DNA of 64,000 bases, from positions 1,092,519 through 1,156,518 of the forward strand of contig NZ_RPFW01000001.1 of assembly GCF_007827045.1 (NCBI RefSeq), in the 5' to 3' direction. The DNA is from Trebonia kvetii. Its GTDB lineage: Bacteria > Actinomycetota > Actinomycetes > Streptosporangiales > Streptosporangiaceae. The position numbers were made by a program, and so were the translations under genes. The notes beneath the pieces are model-generated. The model worked only from the letters and a program-made list of their open reading frames with translations. It was not told the DNA's origin and did not search any database. Each line of letters starts with the position of its first letter. Position 1 is the stretch's first letter. This document shows, in pieces, positions 1 to 7,702 of the stretch.

Positions 1-480
1 ATCGCGAACCTGGTCGGCAACGCCGTCAGGCACAACGAGGCAGGCGGCTGGATCAGAGTATGCACCGGCAGCAGCGACGCGGCAGCGCACCTCGAGATCG
101 CCAACAGCGGTCCCTTCATCCCGGACGAGGCGGTGCCCTCGCTGTTCGAGCCGTTCCGGCGCATGGAGGCGCGGACGGCCGTCCGCGACGGTGTCGGGCT
201 CGGCCTGTCGATCGCCCGCTCGGTCGCCACTGCGCACGGCGCGTCCATCACCGCCCGCAGCCAGCCCGAAGGCGGCCTCGACATCTCGGTCGTCATCCCC
301 CGCCGACGCACCAGCCCGCCGATCCGCTTACCTCACGCTCACGACGGCGGGCCAGCGGATCGGCGAAGCCGGCCGAGGCCGTCGAGTAGGAAGTCGAGAG
401 CGAACTCGAACTCGCTGTCGTCGTCGCACGGCCCGAGTGCGCCGCCATGGGCGACAGCGAGCGCCATCTCGGCCGCGTAA
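1..480 (+). CDS. Sensor histidine kinase, C-terminal part (cut by window edge)
   Basis: This is the ATP-binding (HATPase_c) end of a two-component sensor kinase whose start lies left of the window. The visible part begins in the N box (ANLVGNAVRHN) and continues through a G1-like box (IANSGPFIP), an F box (LFEPFRR) and a G2 box (GVGLGLSIAR), then a terminal beta strand (ISVVIP). Homology should end near residue 105. The frame stays open for about 55 more arginine/serine-rich residues, to a TAA at 478-480, and this tail overlaps the 3' end of the convergent tetR gene by 142 bp. A tail of this composition is atypical, so the native stop may have been lost by a small indel near 310-340. Family assignment is firm; the substrate and partner regulator are not visible. 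Confidence 0.85.
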   Translation: MANLVGNAVRHNEAGGWIRVCTGSSDAAAHLEIANSGPFIPDEAVPSLFEPFRRMEARTAVRDGVGLGLSIARSVATAHGASITARSQPEGGLDISVVIPRRRTSPPIRLPHAHDGGPADRRSRPRPSSRKSRANSNSLSSSHGPSAPPWATASAISAA

Positions 481-1028
481 GGAAAGGCGGCGGCGAACTC
501 GGCGGGAAGACTGGGCGCGGCCTGCGGATCGGCGGCCGCGGAATCGTCGAACAGCTCCCGGGTGAACCCGAGCAGCCGGCTGCCGAGGAGGTGCAAGGCG
601 GTGTGCGCCTGCCCGATCGAGAAGCCGCCTTCGCGAAGGATGCCGAGTACCGCGTTGATGTACGCCAGGGCGGCCGGCCCGGGTGCGGCCCGTGTCTCGA
701 TCACGCGCGGCGCCCAGGGGTGGCGGAGCATCACGCCGCGCGCGGCAAGTGCCATCCGCCGGAGCGAGGTTCTCCAGTCGGCGGCGACGGCATCGGCAGA
801 GATCATGCCGATCACGGCGTCGGCGATGCCGTCGAGGAGGTCCTCCTTACTGCGCACGTGGGTATAGAGGGACATCGCCTCGACTCCCAGCTCCTGTGCG
901 AGCCTGCGCATGCTGATGGATTCGATGCCGCTGGAGTCGGCGAGCTCGACGGCGGCCGCCACCACCTGCCGCCTCGTCAGCTGGGGGCGGCGTTGACCGC
1001 CCCCCTCGCCCGTGTCGCCGAGCTTCAT
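339..1028 (-). CDS. TetR/AcrR-family transcriptional repressor (TetR_C type)
   Basis: A 229-residue one-component repressor. Residues about 17-65 form the DNA-binding helix-turn-helix (LTRRQVVAAAVELADSSG, then SMRRLAQELGVEAMSLYTHV), the pattern typical of the TetR/ActII subgroup. The rest is an all-helical ligand-binding and dimerisation domain ending FALDFLLDGLGRL, as in proteins with the Pfam TetR_C domain. It is divergent from a damaged quinone-oxidoreductase gene, and the 165 bp between them contains three evenly spaced palindromes that are probably its operators. It therefore probably represses itself and the oxidoreductase. The ligand is unknown. Start ATG at 1026-1028. Confidence 0.9.
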   Translation of the reverse strand: MKLGDTGEGGGQRRPQLTRRQVVAAAVELADSSGIESISMRRLAQELGVEAMSLYTHVRSKEDLLDGIADAVIGMISADAVAADWRTSLRRMALAARGVMLRHPWAPRVIETRAAPGPAALAYINAVLGILREGGFSIGQAHTALHLLGSRLLGFTRELFDDSAAADPQAAPSLPAEFAAAFPYAAEMALAVAHGGALGPCDDDSEFEFALDFLLDGLGRLRRSAGPPS

Positions 1029-1054
1029 GTCACCGACCTCCGGAGCCTTGACGT

Positions 1055-1109
1055 CCTTACATCGTAAAGATTACCCTTACGGCGTAAGGATACTCCTTAC
1101 ATCGTAAGG
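1055..1109. promoter_or_regulatory. Triple operator array CCTTAC-N3-GTAAGG
   Basis: Three 15-bp palindromes lie at 1055-1069 (CCTTACATCGTAAAG, one mismatch), 1075-1089 (CCTTACGGCGTAAGG) and 1095-1109 (CCTTACATCGTAAGG). Their starts are exactly 20 bp apart, so they repeat at roughly two helical turns. They sit between tetR (minus) and the oxidoreductase pseudogene (plus), the expected place for the repressor's operators. That TetR binds here is inferred from position and symmetry. Confidence 0.8.
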
Positions 1110-1193
1110 TTCTCATTCCTTCCTATCAGATCACCGTGCGCGGAACTGTCGCCGGCCGGCGCGTTCCGTCACATGGTGAGAAAAGGAGAGCAC

Positions 1194-1998
1194 ATGTCAG
1201 CCAATCCGCCGGTGATGCGGGCCATCCTCCAGCACGGCTACGGCATCCCGCGGGACGTGCTTCGGCCCGGGGAGGTCCCGTGCCCGTCGCCCGGCGACGA
1301 CGACGTCCTGATCCGGGTGCAGGCCACCAGCGTCAACACCCCGGACTGGGCCACCGTCGCGGGAGTGCCGTCGATCCTCCGCCTCGGCATCGGACTGCGG
1401 CGGCCCCGCCACCCCGTCCGGGGCAGCGACGTCGCCGGGGTTGTGGCGGCCGCGGGCCCGCATGTCACCGGCCTCCGGCCCGGCGACGAGGTGTTCGGGT
1501 CGCTCTGGGGTGGCCGTCCAGATCGCCGCGGCGCTGGGCGCCGAGGTCACCGGGGTGTGCGGTACCCGCAACGTCGACCTGGTCCGCTCGCTCGGCGCGG
1601 TCCGCGTCATCGACTACACGACGGAGGATTTCACCCGCGACAAGCAGCGGTACGACGTCATCCTCGACAACGTGCTGAACCGGCCGCCGTCGGCCACCGC
1701 GCGGCTGCTGGCCCCGCGGGGCGTATTCATCCCGAACAGCATCGGGAACACGGGAGGCCTGCTTGCGGGCCTGCCGAGGATCGCGCGGGCGATGCTCATG
1801 GGTCTTGGCTCCACCACCGTGAAGACGGCCACCCTCACCGTGAACCGCGAGAACCTTGACGCACTGGCCGGCCTTCTTGAGTCCGGCGCCGTCCGGGCAG
1901 TCATCGACAAGACCTACTCACTCGACTGCGCGGCCGACGCCGTCAGCCATATGCTCGGCCACCACGCCCGCGGCAAGGTCGCCATCACCGTCCCCTGA
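1194..1998 (+). pseudogene. Quinone oxidoreductase-like MDR dehydrogenase with internal deletion
   Basis: This was an NAD(P)H-dependent medium-chain dehydrogenase/quinone oxidoreductase. The N-terminal GroES-like half is in frame +3 (ILQHGYGIPRDVL through RPGDEVFGSLWG, about 1194-1505). The C-terminal half resumes in frame +1 at about 1507 (GVAVQIAAALGAEVTGVCG, RVIDYTTEDF, ARGKVAITVP). By comparison with the family's usual 325-335 residues, about 60 residues between them are absent, including the strand and GxxGxG loop that bind the cofactor, and the join shifts the frame. The original start is well supported: ATG at 1194 after AAAGGAG. It should be non-functional. It is the presumed target of the upstream TetR and its operator array. 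Confidence 0.85.
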
Positions 1999-2020
1999 GC
2001 CCGCGCTGGATCCTGGCAGG

Positions 2021-2248
2021 TCAGTCGCTGTCGGCGTGCTGGCACTTGCCCTTGGCCGGGTGGCGGCTGGCCGCGCCGATCGCGGGGGCGAGGGTCAGCC
2101 AGAGCCCGATCGTGACCACCATCGACGTCAGGTACCCGAACGGCTGGATGCCGACGTCGGCGGCGACGATCCCGGCGAAGATCATCAGGAGCCAGGCGCT
2201 GACGAAGAACAGCGGCCCGGCACTGAGCAGCCTGAAGAATGCACCCAT
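2021..2248 (-). CDS. Small two-helix membrane protein
   Basis: A 75-residue protein with two hydrophobic segments (about residues 9-30, LFFVSAWLLMIFAGIVAA, and 37-58, YLTSMVVTIGLWLTLAP) and a short charged tail. No enzymatic motif is visible. Its start codon lies 3 bp beyond the stop of the DUF4389 gene, on the same strand, so the two are very probably one transcript and may act together in the membrane. Function unknown; probably a conserved actinobacterial hypothetical protein. Confidence 0.75.
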   Translation of the reverse strand: MGAFFRLLSAGPLFFVSAWLLMIFAGIVAADVGIQPFGYLTSMVVTIGLWLTLAPAIGAASRHPAKGKCQHADSD

Positions 2249-2251
2249 CGC

Positions 2252-2944
2252 TCAACCCTCCCAGGTTCCCGCTGAGCGGCCGAATTCCTGCGGTTCCAGG
2301 CCGTCCTCGGTACCGCCCATGTCCAGCCGGAACGGCGGGTACTTGTCGGTCATCAGGCCGGCGTAAGCGGCCACCCGGAGTACCCACCGGTTCATGCCGA
2401 GCACGAAGTCGTAGACGCTGCCTGGATAGCTCCCGGTGAACAAGAGAATGACTCCGGCGATCACCGCGAGCACGCTGACCAGTCCGCCGAAGTGGTACGC
2501 GGCCCACCCGGTGCCGCCGATGAAGAGGGCCACCACCAGGTAGTGCGGTATGGCGAGCAGCCACCACTTGACCAGCACCAACCCGCGGGACAGCCGCTCC
2601 GGGTACTGGACGTCGAAGTGCGCCGGGTAGCCAGGGTCGTCCTCAAGCGTGAATGGCGGATACTGGTCGGTCGCGAACGCGCCGATCGCGTAGTACTGCA
2701 CGCGCCACGTCCAGCGCAGCACGCCCACGTTGAAGTCGAAGATGCCTCTCGGGTAGCGGCCCGTCACCAGGATGGCGGCTCCCGCGACCACGCTGAGCAC
2801 GATGAATGCCAGCCACAGGAACATCAGCACGACGTAATGCGGCAGCACCAGGATCCATTTGACAAGCCAGAGCCAGCGGGACAACGGCTGGTCTAGCCGC
2901 GCGTTCACCCGTGCCGGGTACATTGCCGCGCTCATTCTGCTCAC
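2252..2944 (-). CDS. DUF4389 membrane protein (duplicated domain)
   Basis: A 230-residue membrane protein with two copies of the DUF4389 motif. In each, a PARV/PERL-type segment is followed by a hydrophobic helix containing W-x-LxIPHY (WILVLPHYVVL; WWLLAIPHYLVV), a second helix, then a GxYPxxxFDF/YDF element, and an aromatic stretch ending TDQYPPF or TDKYPPF. About four transmembrane helices are expected. DUF4389 proteins have no established function. The small membrane protein follows 3 bp downstream. No regulatory site is obvious in the 140 bp before it, towards the VIT gene. Confidence 0.85.
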   Translation of the reverse strand: MSRMSAAMYPARVNARLDQPLSRWLWLVKWILVLPHYVVLMFLWLAFIVLSVVAGAAILVTGRYPRGIFDFNVGVLRWTWRVQYYAIGAFATDQYPPFTLEDDPGYPAHFDVQYPERLSRGLVLVKWWLLAIPHYLVVALFIGGTGWAAYHFGGLVSVLAVIAGVILLFTGSYPGSVYDFVLGMNRWVLRVAAYAGLMTDKYPPFRLDMGGTEDGLEPQEFGRSAGTWEG

Positions 2945-3086
2945 CTCCGCGGTGCTCGTAGTCCTCAGTTCCAGCAGACCGCTGCGCTGGCCGGCGGTAA
3001 AGGCGCGAATGACCCGGAACGAGTGGGCATTGGTCCCGACTGGGAAGGACGCTGGGCGACCCGCCGCTTCCGTGGCGGTGGGCGCG

Positions 3087-3851
3087 TCAGTGGATGGCGG
3101 TGCCGAACAGGCGCCCGACGCCGTAGGTGAAGGCCAGGCCGAGCGCCCCGCCCACGACCACGCGCAGGACGGCGCGGCGGACGTCGCTGCCGCCGAGTCG
3201 CGCGCTCAGCGCACCGGTGCCGGCCAGAGCAATCAGCACCGCCACGTAAGCCACCAGGACCCGCCAGCGCGCCGGGGGCAGCATGATGGCCAGCATCGGC
3301 AGCAGGGCGCCGGAGACAAACGACAGCGCGGAAGCGGCCGCGGCCTGCATCGGATTAGGGATGGTGGCAGGGTCGATGTGCAGTTCGGCGTCCAGGTGGG
3401 CCGCCAGGGCGTTGCGGGAGGTCAGCTCGGCGGCGACCGTGCGGGCGGTTTCCGCGGACAGGCCCTTGGCCTCATACAGGGCGGTCAGCTCGGTCAACTC
3501 AGCTTCTGGCGTTGCGGCGAGTTCGCGTTTTTCCTGTGCGATCTGCGCGTGCTCGCTGTCACGCTGGCTGGACACCGAGACGTACTCCCCCAGCGCCATC
3601 GACACGGCCCCGCCGACCAGACCCGCCAGCCCGGCGGTGAAGATCGGGCCGCGGGAGGTGGTGGCCCCCGCTACTCCGATGACGATGCCCGCCACCGAGA
3701 CGATGCCGTCGTTGGCGCCGAGCACCGCCGCGCGCAGCCAGTTCAGCCGTCCCGCCATGCCGGTGGTATGCGGCTCCCTTGGATGGGTCGCACGCCCGCC
3801 CTCGGCCGCCTCTACCTGAGCAGCGGAGGGCATGTCATCGTCAGCGCTCAT
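3087..3851 (-). CDS. VIT1/CCC1-family iron/manganese transporter
   Basis: A 254-residue membrane protein of the vacuolar iron transporter (VIT1/CCC1) family, whose members move Fe2+ or Mn2+ out of the cytoplasm. Family signatures are LRAAVLGANDGIVSVAGI at the first helix, GLVGGAVSMALGEYVSVSSQ at the second, a long acidic cytosolic insert (QEKRELAATPEAELTELTAL) where the family binds metal, and AAASALSFVSGALLPM in the third helix. About five transmembrane segments are predicted. I chose the ATG at 3851 over the one at 3893 because a GGGGAGG-type ribosome site precedes it. It is a single-gene unit, divergent from the lipoprotein gene at 3980. Confidence 0.9.
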   Translation of the reverse strand: MSADDDMPSAAQVEAAEGGRATHPREPHTTGMAGRLNWLRAAVLGANDGIVSVAGIVIGVAGATTSRGPIFTAGLAGLVGGAVSMALGEYVSVSSQRDSEHAQIAQEKRELAATPEAELTELTALYEAKGLSAETARTVAAELTSRNALAAHLDAELHIDPATIPNPMQAAAASALSFVSGALLPMLAIMLPPARWRVLVAYVAVLIALAGTGALSARLGGSDVRRAVLRVVVGGALGLAFTYGVGRLFGTAIH

Positions 3852-3979
3852 GCCTCCCCAATCCCCAGGGATCTCTCTACCCAGATCCGGCATGGGCGGT
3901 TCCCGCCGCGGCCGTTTTCAGATGCTTCGCAGCCGGTTAACAGCGCCCCTGCCTGAACTTGGCGTCCTAACGTGGGGCC

Positions 3980-5134
3980 GTGGCCCGGAAAAATGACCGT
4001 CATGCCAGGTTTCTGCCGATTGCTATGGTGTTGCCGGTGGCGGCTGCGCTAACGGCGTGCAGTGCGGTCAGCCTACCAAGTCATCGTCAGCCGCAGCGCG
4101 CGAACGGGGCCACCTCGGCGAGCAGCAGTGCTGGCCGCAGCACGCCTGCGGGCGCCGGCCGCACGACCTCGGGCCGCACGACCTCGGGCCGCAGCCGCAC
4201 GACGACGAGTAGCGGCAGCACGACCATCGTCCGCGTCGCCACGCCAGGGAACCCGCCGCTGCCCGCCCCGGCGGCACTGCGGCCATTCTCCGGAACGCCG
4301 GCTTACGCCGGCGAGGGATCGTGGCATCCGGCCGGGCGGCTCGTTGCCGGGAGGCCGGCCGTCTACGAGACGCTGCTTGTTCCCCCTGGCGGCACCCGGC
4401 GCGCCGGAATCGCCTGGATGGACACCAGTCTGCTGTCCGCCCGGCTGTATTCGGGGTCAATGTCACCGGGCGGCGGCCCGTACAAGTACACCGCGCCGGT
4501 CACGCGCGCGGCGGCCGCCTCGCTCGTCGCGGCGTTTAACGGCGGCTTCAAGATGGCCGATGCCCACGGCGGCTACTACACGGAAGGCCTGATGATCAGG
4601 CCGCTGGTGCGCGGGGACGCCTCGCTGGTGATCTACGCCAATGGGTCGATTACCGTCGGCGCGTGGGGCAGCGACGTCACCATGACGCCGACGGTGGTGG
4701 CCGTCAGGCAGAATCTGTATCCGCTTGTCGTCCACGGCAAGCCCACCGCGCGCGCCTTCACGCGCACCTGGCATGTGTGGGGCGGGACCTGCCCCTGCGG
4801 TGCCGGAGAGCATGGCACCAGGTATCAGTGGCGGTCCGGGGTGGGCGTCACCGCCGATGGCGCCCTCGTCTACGTGGTCGGCAAGCATCTCACTCCGCCG
4901 CAGGTCGCGGAGCTCCTCGTGCGGGCCGGAGTGGTGCGCGGGATGGAACTCGACATCAACCCGAGCTGGCCGGTGTTCGCCACCTTCAAGCCGGCCACCC
5001 CGGACGGTCTGGCCGCGCCTTACAACGGAGCTAAGCTGACCGACACCTCGCGCGGGCCGAAGACGTTCTTCGATCCGGCCTACGCCCGCGACTTCATCAC
5101 GATGTCCGCCCGGCCGGCCCGCGGTAGCCGCTGA
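3980..5134 (+). CDS. Secreted lipoprotein with phosphodiester glycosidase (NAGPA-like) domain
   Basis: A 384-residue exported protein. The N-terminus is a lipoprotein signal (hydrophobic core, then LTAC at residues 25-28). It is followed by a Ser/Thr/Arg-rich linker of about 45 residues built partly from a 15-bp tandem duplication at 4160-4189 (TSGRTTSGR). From about residue 100 the protein matches the phosphodiester glycosidase (NAGPA) superfamily: FNGGFKMADAHGGYYTEG, WGSDVTMTP, then a C-terminal GVTADGALVYVVG and MELDINPSWPVF. Related domains remove sugar phosphodiester caps or act on wall glycans; the substrate here is not evident. The start is GTG at 3980, an isolated gene. Family call is confident, activity is not. 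Confidence 0.8.
   Translation: MARKNDRHARFLPIAMVLPVAAALTACSAVSLPSHRQPQRANGATSASSSAGRSTPAGAGRTTSGRTTSGRSRTTTSSGSTTIVRVATPGNPPLPAPAALRPFSGTPAYAGEGSWHPAGRLVAGRPAVYETLLVPPGGTRRAGIAWMDTSLLSARLYSGSMSPGGGPYKYTAPVTRAAAASLVAAFNGGFKMADAHGGYYTEGLMIRPLVRGDASLVIYANGSITVGAWGSDVTMTPTVVAVRQNLYPLVVHGKPTARAFTRTWHVWGGTCPCGAGEHGTRYQWRSGVGVTADGALVYVVGKHLTPPQVAELLVRAGVVRGMELDINPSWPVFATFKPATPDGLAAPYNGAKLTDTSRGPKTFFDPAYARDFITMSARPARGSR
4160..4189 (+). repeat. 15-bp tandem duplication in lipoprotein linker
   Basis: Two perfect copies of CGCACGACCTCGGGC, at 4160-4174 and 4175-4189, in frame. They extend the low-complexity Ser/Thr/Arg linker between the lipid anchor and the glycosidase-like domain. The repeat is a multiple of three, so the frame is kept. 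Confidence 0.85.
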
Positions 5135-5135
5135 G

Positions 5136-5669
5136 TCAGGCGCTTGGCGTGAGAACCAGGTAACCGTCCACGCGGCTGAGCATGTCCGATTCGGGGTCGG
5201 GCGGGAGCGCGTGGCCAAGGTTTCCCGCACGGACCTCGCCGATCCACTGGTCGTGCTGGTACTCGTGATTGACCAGTGCGGCCACCAGGTGAGTCGCGAC
5301 GATGGCCAGCTGGCCGGGGGCACCCACGCGCCCGGCGGCGATATCGCCGATGCGGGCATGGACGCGCTCCGCGACGGCGGCACGGAAGTCGGTAAGCCGC
5401 CGGACGGTGGGCAGCGTGCCGCGGAACTTCTCTGGCCGTGCCGAGTCCATCAGCGCATCCAGTTCCGGGTCGGGGCTGGGCTCGGCCGCGGTGAGGTTGC
5501 GGATCATGAAGTGGGCGACGTGCGCCTGGTGGCCGAGGTGCCAGCCGATGGCACTGGAGTTCTCGTGCGGGCGCCAGATCACCTCATCCGGTGTGAGGTC
5601 TTTCCACAGTTCGTCGGTGTAGGCGCGGGCACGGTCGTACTCCCGAAGCAGTGCTTGCAGCTCGCCCAT
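5136..5669 (-). CDS. DinB-family four-helix-bundle protein
   Basis: A 177-residue cytoplasmic protein of the DinB/YfiT superfamily, four-helix bundles that usually bind a divalent metal and include bacillithiol/mycothiol-dependent S-transferases. Visible signatures are the N-terminal RARAYTDELWKDLTPDEVIWRP pattern (PxxxENSSAIGWHLGHQ supplies the first histidines) and the C-terminal NHEYQHD metal site. It ends 1 bp beyond the stop of the convergent lipoprotein gene, so the two genes meet tail to tail. An AAGGTGG site precedes the ATG at 5669. The substrate is unknown. Confidence 0.85.
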   Translation of the reverse strand: MGELQALLREYDRARAYTDELWKDLTPDEVIWRPHENSSAIGWHLGHQAHVAHFMIRNLTAAEPSPDPELDALMDSARPEKFRGTLPTVRRLTDFRAAVAERVHARIGDIAAGRVGAPGQLAIVATHLVAALVNHEYQHDQWIGEVRAGNLGHALPPDPESDMLSRVDGYLVLTPSA

Positions 5670-5714
5670 GTGGCCACCTTACGGGCGGTGATGCGCGCGC
5701 GGTCCAGGCTCCGT

Positions 5715-6995
5715 TTACGGCGGCGGATGCTGGGAGACCCGTACGCGGTAGGCCACCGGCGGCGACTCGGCGGCCTCCCGGATGCCGGGACTGCGCGTGA
5801 CAGCGGCCGCGTACCAGCGGCCGTAGCGCTGCGCACCCCAGGGTGCGGTTACCCCGTGCAGCACGACGCTCAGGCCCACCGTCAGCATCACGACCGGGAC
5901 GATCAGGTGCTGTTCGGGCAGTCCGCTGCTGACCACCAGGTCGGCGAACACGATGGAGGCAAGCCCGCGCGGGCCGAACCAGCCGATGTACGTCACGGTT
6001 CGCCCGGCAAGTCCCGAGCCGAGCAGCGAGACCGCGACCGGGATCATCCTGATCACGGTCAGGCTCAGCAGCGCGTAGCCGGCCGTCGCCCAGGTCACGT
6101 GGTCCAGTTCGGGGGCCAGGAACAGGGCGCCGAACAGCACGAAGCTCACCGAGACCCCGAGGCTGGCGAGCTCTTCCGGTGTCTGCTGAGCTTCGGCCAG
6201 GCTGCCGCGGGAAACCAGGCCGGCTGCCAGCCCGGCCGCCCATGCGGCGATGAAGCCGCTGCCCTCGATGAGGTCAGCGAGGGCGAACGACAGCACCGCC
6301 ATGGCCAGCAGTGCCACCGACTGCCAGTGCGGTCGTGACCAGCCCCTGCCCGTCGACCAGCGCAGCAGTAGCGTGCCGCCCCAGCCCACCGCCGCGCCGA
6401 TCGCGCCGGATGCCACCAGCCCCCGCAGCAGCACCTGCAAGACATGGCCGCCGCCGACCGCGTTCTCCTCCTCGAGCGCCAGTGCCAGGAAGATGGTGAC
6501 GAACGGCAGCGCGAGACCGTCGTTGAGGCCGCCCTCGACGTTGAGCGCATGCCGGATCAGCAGCGGAACCCGCTCGTTGCTGATGACCGGCAGACCGAGC
6601 GCGGAGTCGGTCGGCGCCAGGACAGCGGCGAGCAGCGCCGCACCCCAGACCCCGGCAGCGGGGAACAGCGCCCAGCCCACGGCCCAGCCGGCTGCAATGG
6701 TCAGCGGCAGCCCCGCTCCCAGCAGCCGGGCAGGCAGCGGCGCCTCGACCGCCCACCCGGCCGCGTTGACCCCCATGGCATCGGTGAACAGCACGATCAC
6801 CAAGGTCAGCTCCAGGAAGGCGGTCGCCCCGTGACCCGCATGGGAGGAGGTGATCAGCCCGGTGACCTGCCCGCTGGCCAGCAGGCCGACCGCGGTGAAC
6901 AGCATTGCGCCGCTGACGGGCGTCGGCCTGAGCCGCCGCTCCACCGTCGCATAGGCAAGCAGCGCCACCGCCACGACCGCTATCGCATCGTCCAT
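5715..6995 (-). CDS. Na+/H+ (cation:proton) antiporter, CPA1/NhaP-like
   Basis: A 426-residue polytopic membrane protein with about 12 hydrophobic segments. It has the CPA1 core motifs LAPTDSALG and HALNVEGGLNDGLALPFV, which carry the conserved Asp/Asn and Asp ion-binding residues, and a later IGWFGPRGLASIVFADL segment typical of NhaP/NHE exchangers. It should swap cytoplasmic Na+ or K+ for external H+ for pH or salt homeostasis. There is no regulatory C-terminal domain: the protein stops about 25 residues after its last helix. It is co-oriented with, and 17 bp downstream of, the response-regulator gene, so it may be read from the same promoter region. Confidence 0.9.
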   Translation of the reverse strand: MDDAIAVVAVALLAYATVERRLRPTPVSGAMLFTAVGLLASGQVTGLITSSHAGHGATAFLELTLVIVLFTDAMGVNAAGWAVEAPLPARLLGAGLPLTIAAGWAVGWALFPAAGVWGAALLAAVLAPTDSALGLPVISNERVPLLIRHALNVEGGLNDGLALPFVTIFLALALEEENAVGGGHVLQVLLRGLVASGAIGAAVGWGGTLLLRWSTGRGWSRPHWQSVALLAMAVLSFALADLIEGSGFIAAWAAGLAAGLVSRGSLAEAQQTPEELASLGVSVSFVLFGALFLAPELDHVTWATAGYALLSLTVIRMIPVAVSLLGSGLAGRTVTYIGWFGPRGLASIVFADLVVSSGLPEQHLIVPVVMLTVGLSVVLHGVTAPWGAQRYGRWYAAAVTRSPGIREAAESPPVAYRVRVSQHPPP

Positions 6996-7012
6996 ACCAG
7001 CCCTCTCGCTGG

Positions 7013-7702
7013 TTAGCTCCTTTCCCGTTTCCCTTCAGCACCATGCGGGAGGTGACCGGGCCGGACGATGCCGTGCTCGTAGGCGTAGACGGCGACCTGC
7101 ACCCGGTCCCTGAGCCCGAGTTTGGCGAGGATGCGGGCAATGTGGCTCTTGATGGTGGTCTCGCTGAGGTAGACCCTGGCGGCGATCTCGGCGTTGGACA
7201 GACCTTCGGCCACGAGCCGCACGACGCCGAGTTCCCGCTCGCTGAGGCCCCCGGCGCCGGCGGCCGAGGTGCCGGGGGCGGGGCCACTGCAGAAGTCCTC
7301 GATTAGCCGTCTGGTGACAGCCGGCGCGAGCAGGGTTTCGCCCGCCGCCACCGCACGCACGCCGCCGGTCAGCTGGTCCCGGCTGGCGTCCTTGAGCAAG
7401 AAGCCACTCGCGCCTGCCTTGAGTGCGTGGTAGACGTACTCGTCCAGGTTGAAGGTGGTCAGCATCAGGATGCGTGCCCGGGACCCGGCGCGGACGAGCC
7501 GGGTGGTTGCCTCGATGCCGTTCATCCTGGGCATGCGGACGTCCATCAAGATCACGTCGGGATCTAGCAGGCGTGCCTGGTCAAGCGCCTGGCTGCCGTC
7601 GGCGGCCTCCCCCGCGACAGCCAGGTCAGGCTCGGCTTCAAGCAGCATCCGCAGGCCCTCGCGGACGAGGTCCTGATCGTCGGCGATCAGGACGCTGATC
7701 AC
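7013..7702 (-). CDS. NarL/LuxR-family response regulator
   Basis: A 229-residue DNA-binding response regulator. The receiver domain (1-120) has the acidic pocket (IADDQD), the phospho-acceptor Asp at about residue 53 in VILMDVRMPRMNG, and the conserved Lys in GFLLKDASRDQL. The C-terminal LuxR helix-turn-helix reads LSERELGVVRLVAEGLSN, then VYLSETTIKSHIARILAKLG. Its ATG overlaps the TGA of the kinase gene by 4 bp, so kinase and regulator are translated together. The divergent ABC exporter at 9060 is the likely target, by analogy with many actinobacterial kinase/regulator/ABC-2 clusters. Confidence 0.95.
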   Translation of the reverse strand: MISVLIADDQDLVREGLRMLLEAEPDLAVAGEAADGSQALDQARLLDPDVILMDVRMPRMNGIEATTRLVRAGSRARILMLTTFNLDEYVYHALKAGASGFLLKDASRDQLTGGVRAVAAGETLLAPAVTRRLIEDFCSGPAPGTSAAGAGGLSERELGVVRLVAEGLSNAEIAARVYLSETTIKSHIARILAKLGLRDRVQVAVYAYEHGIVRPGHLPHGAEGKRERS

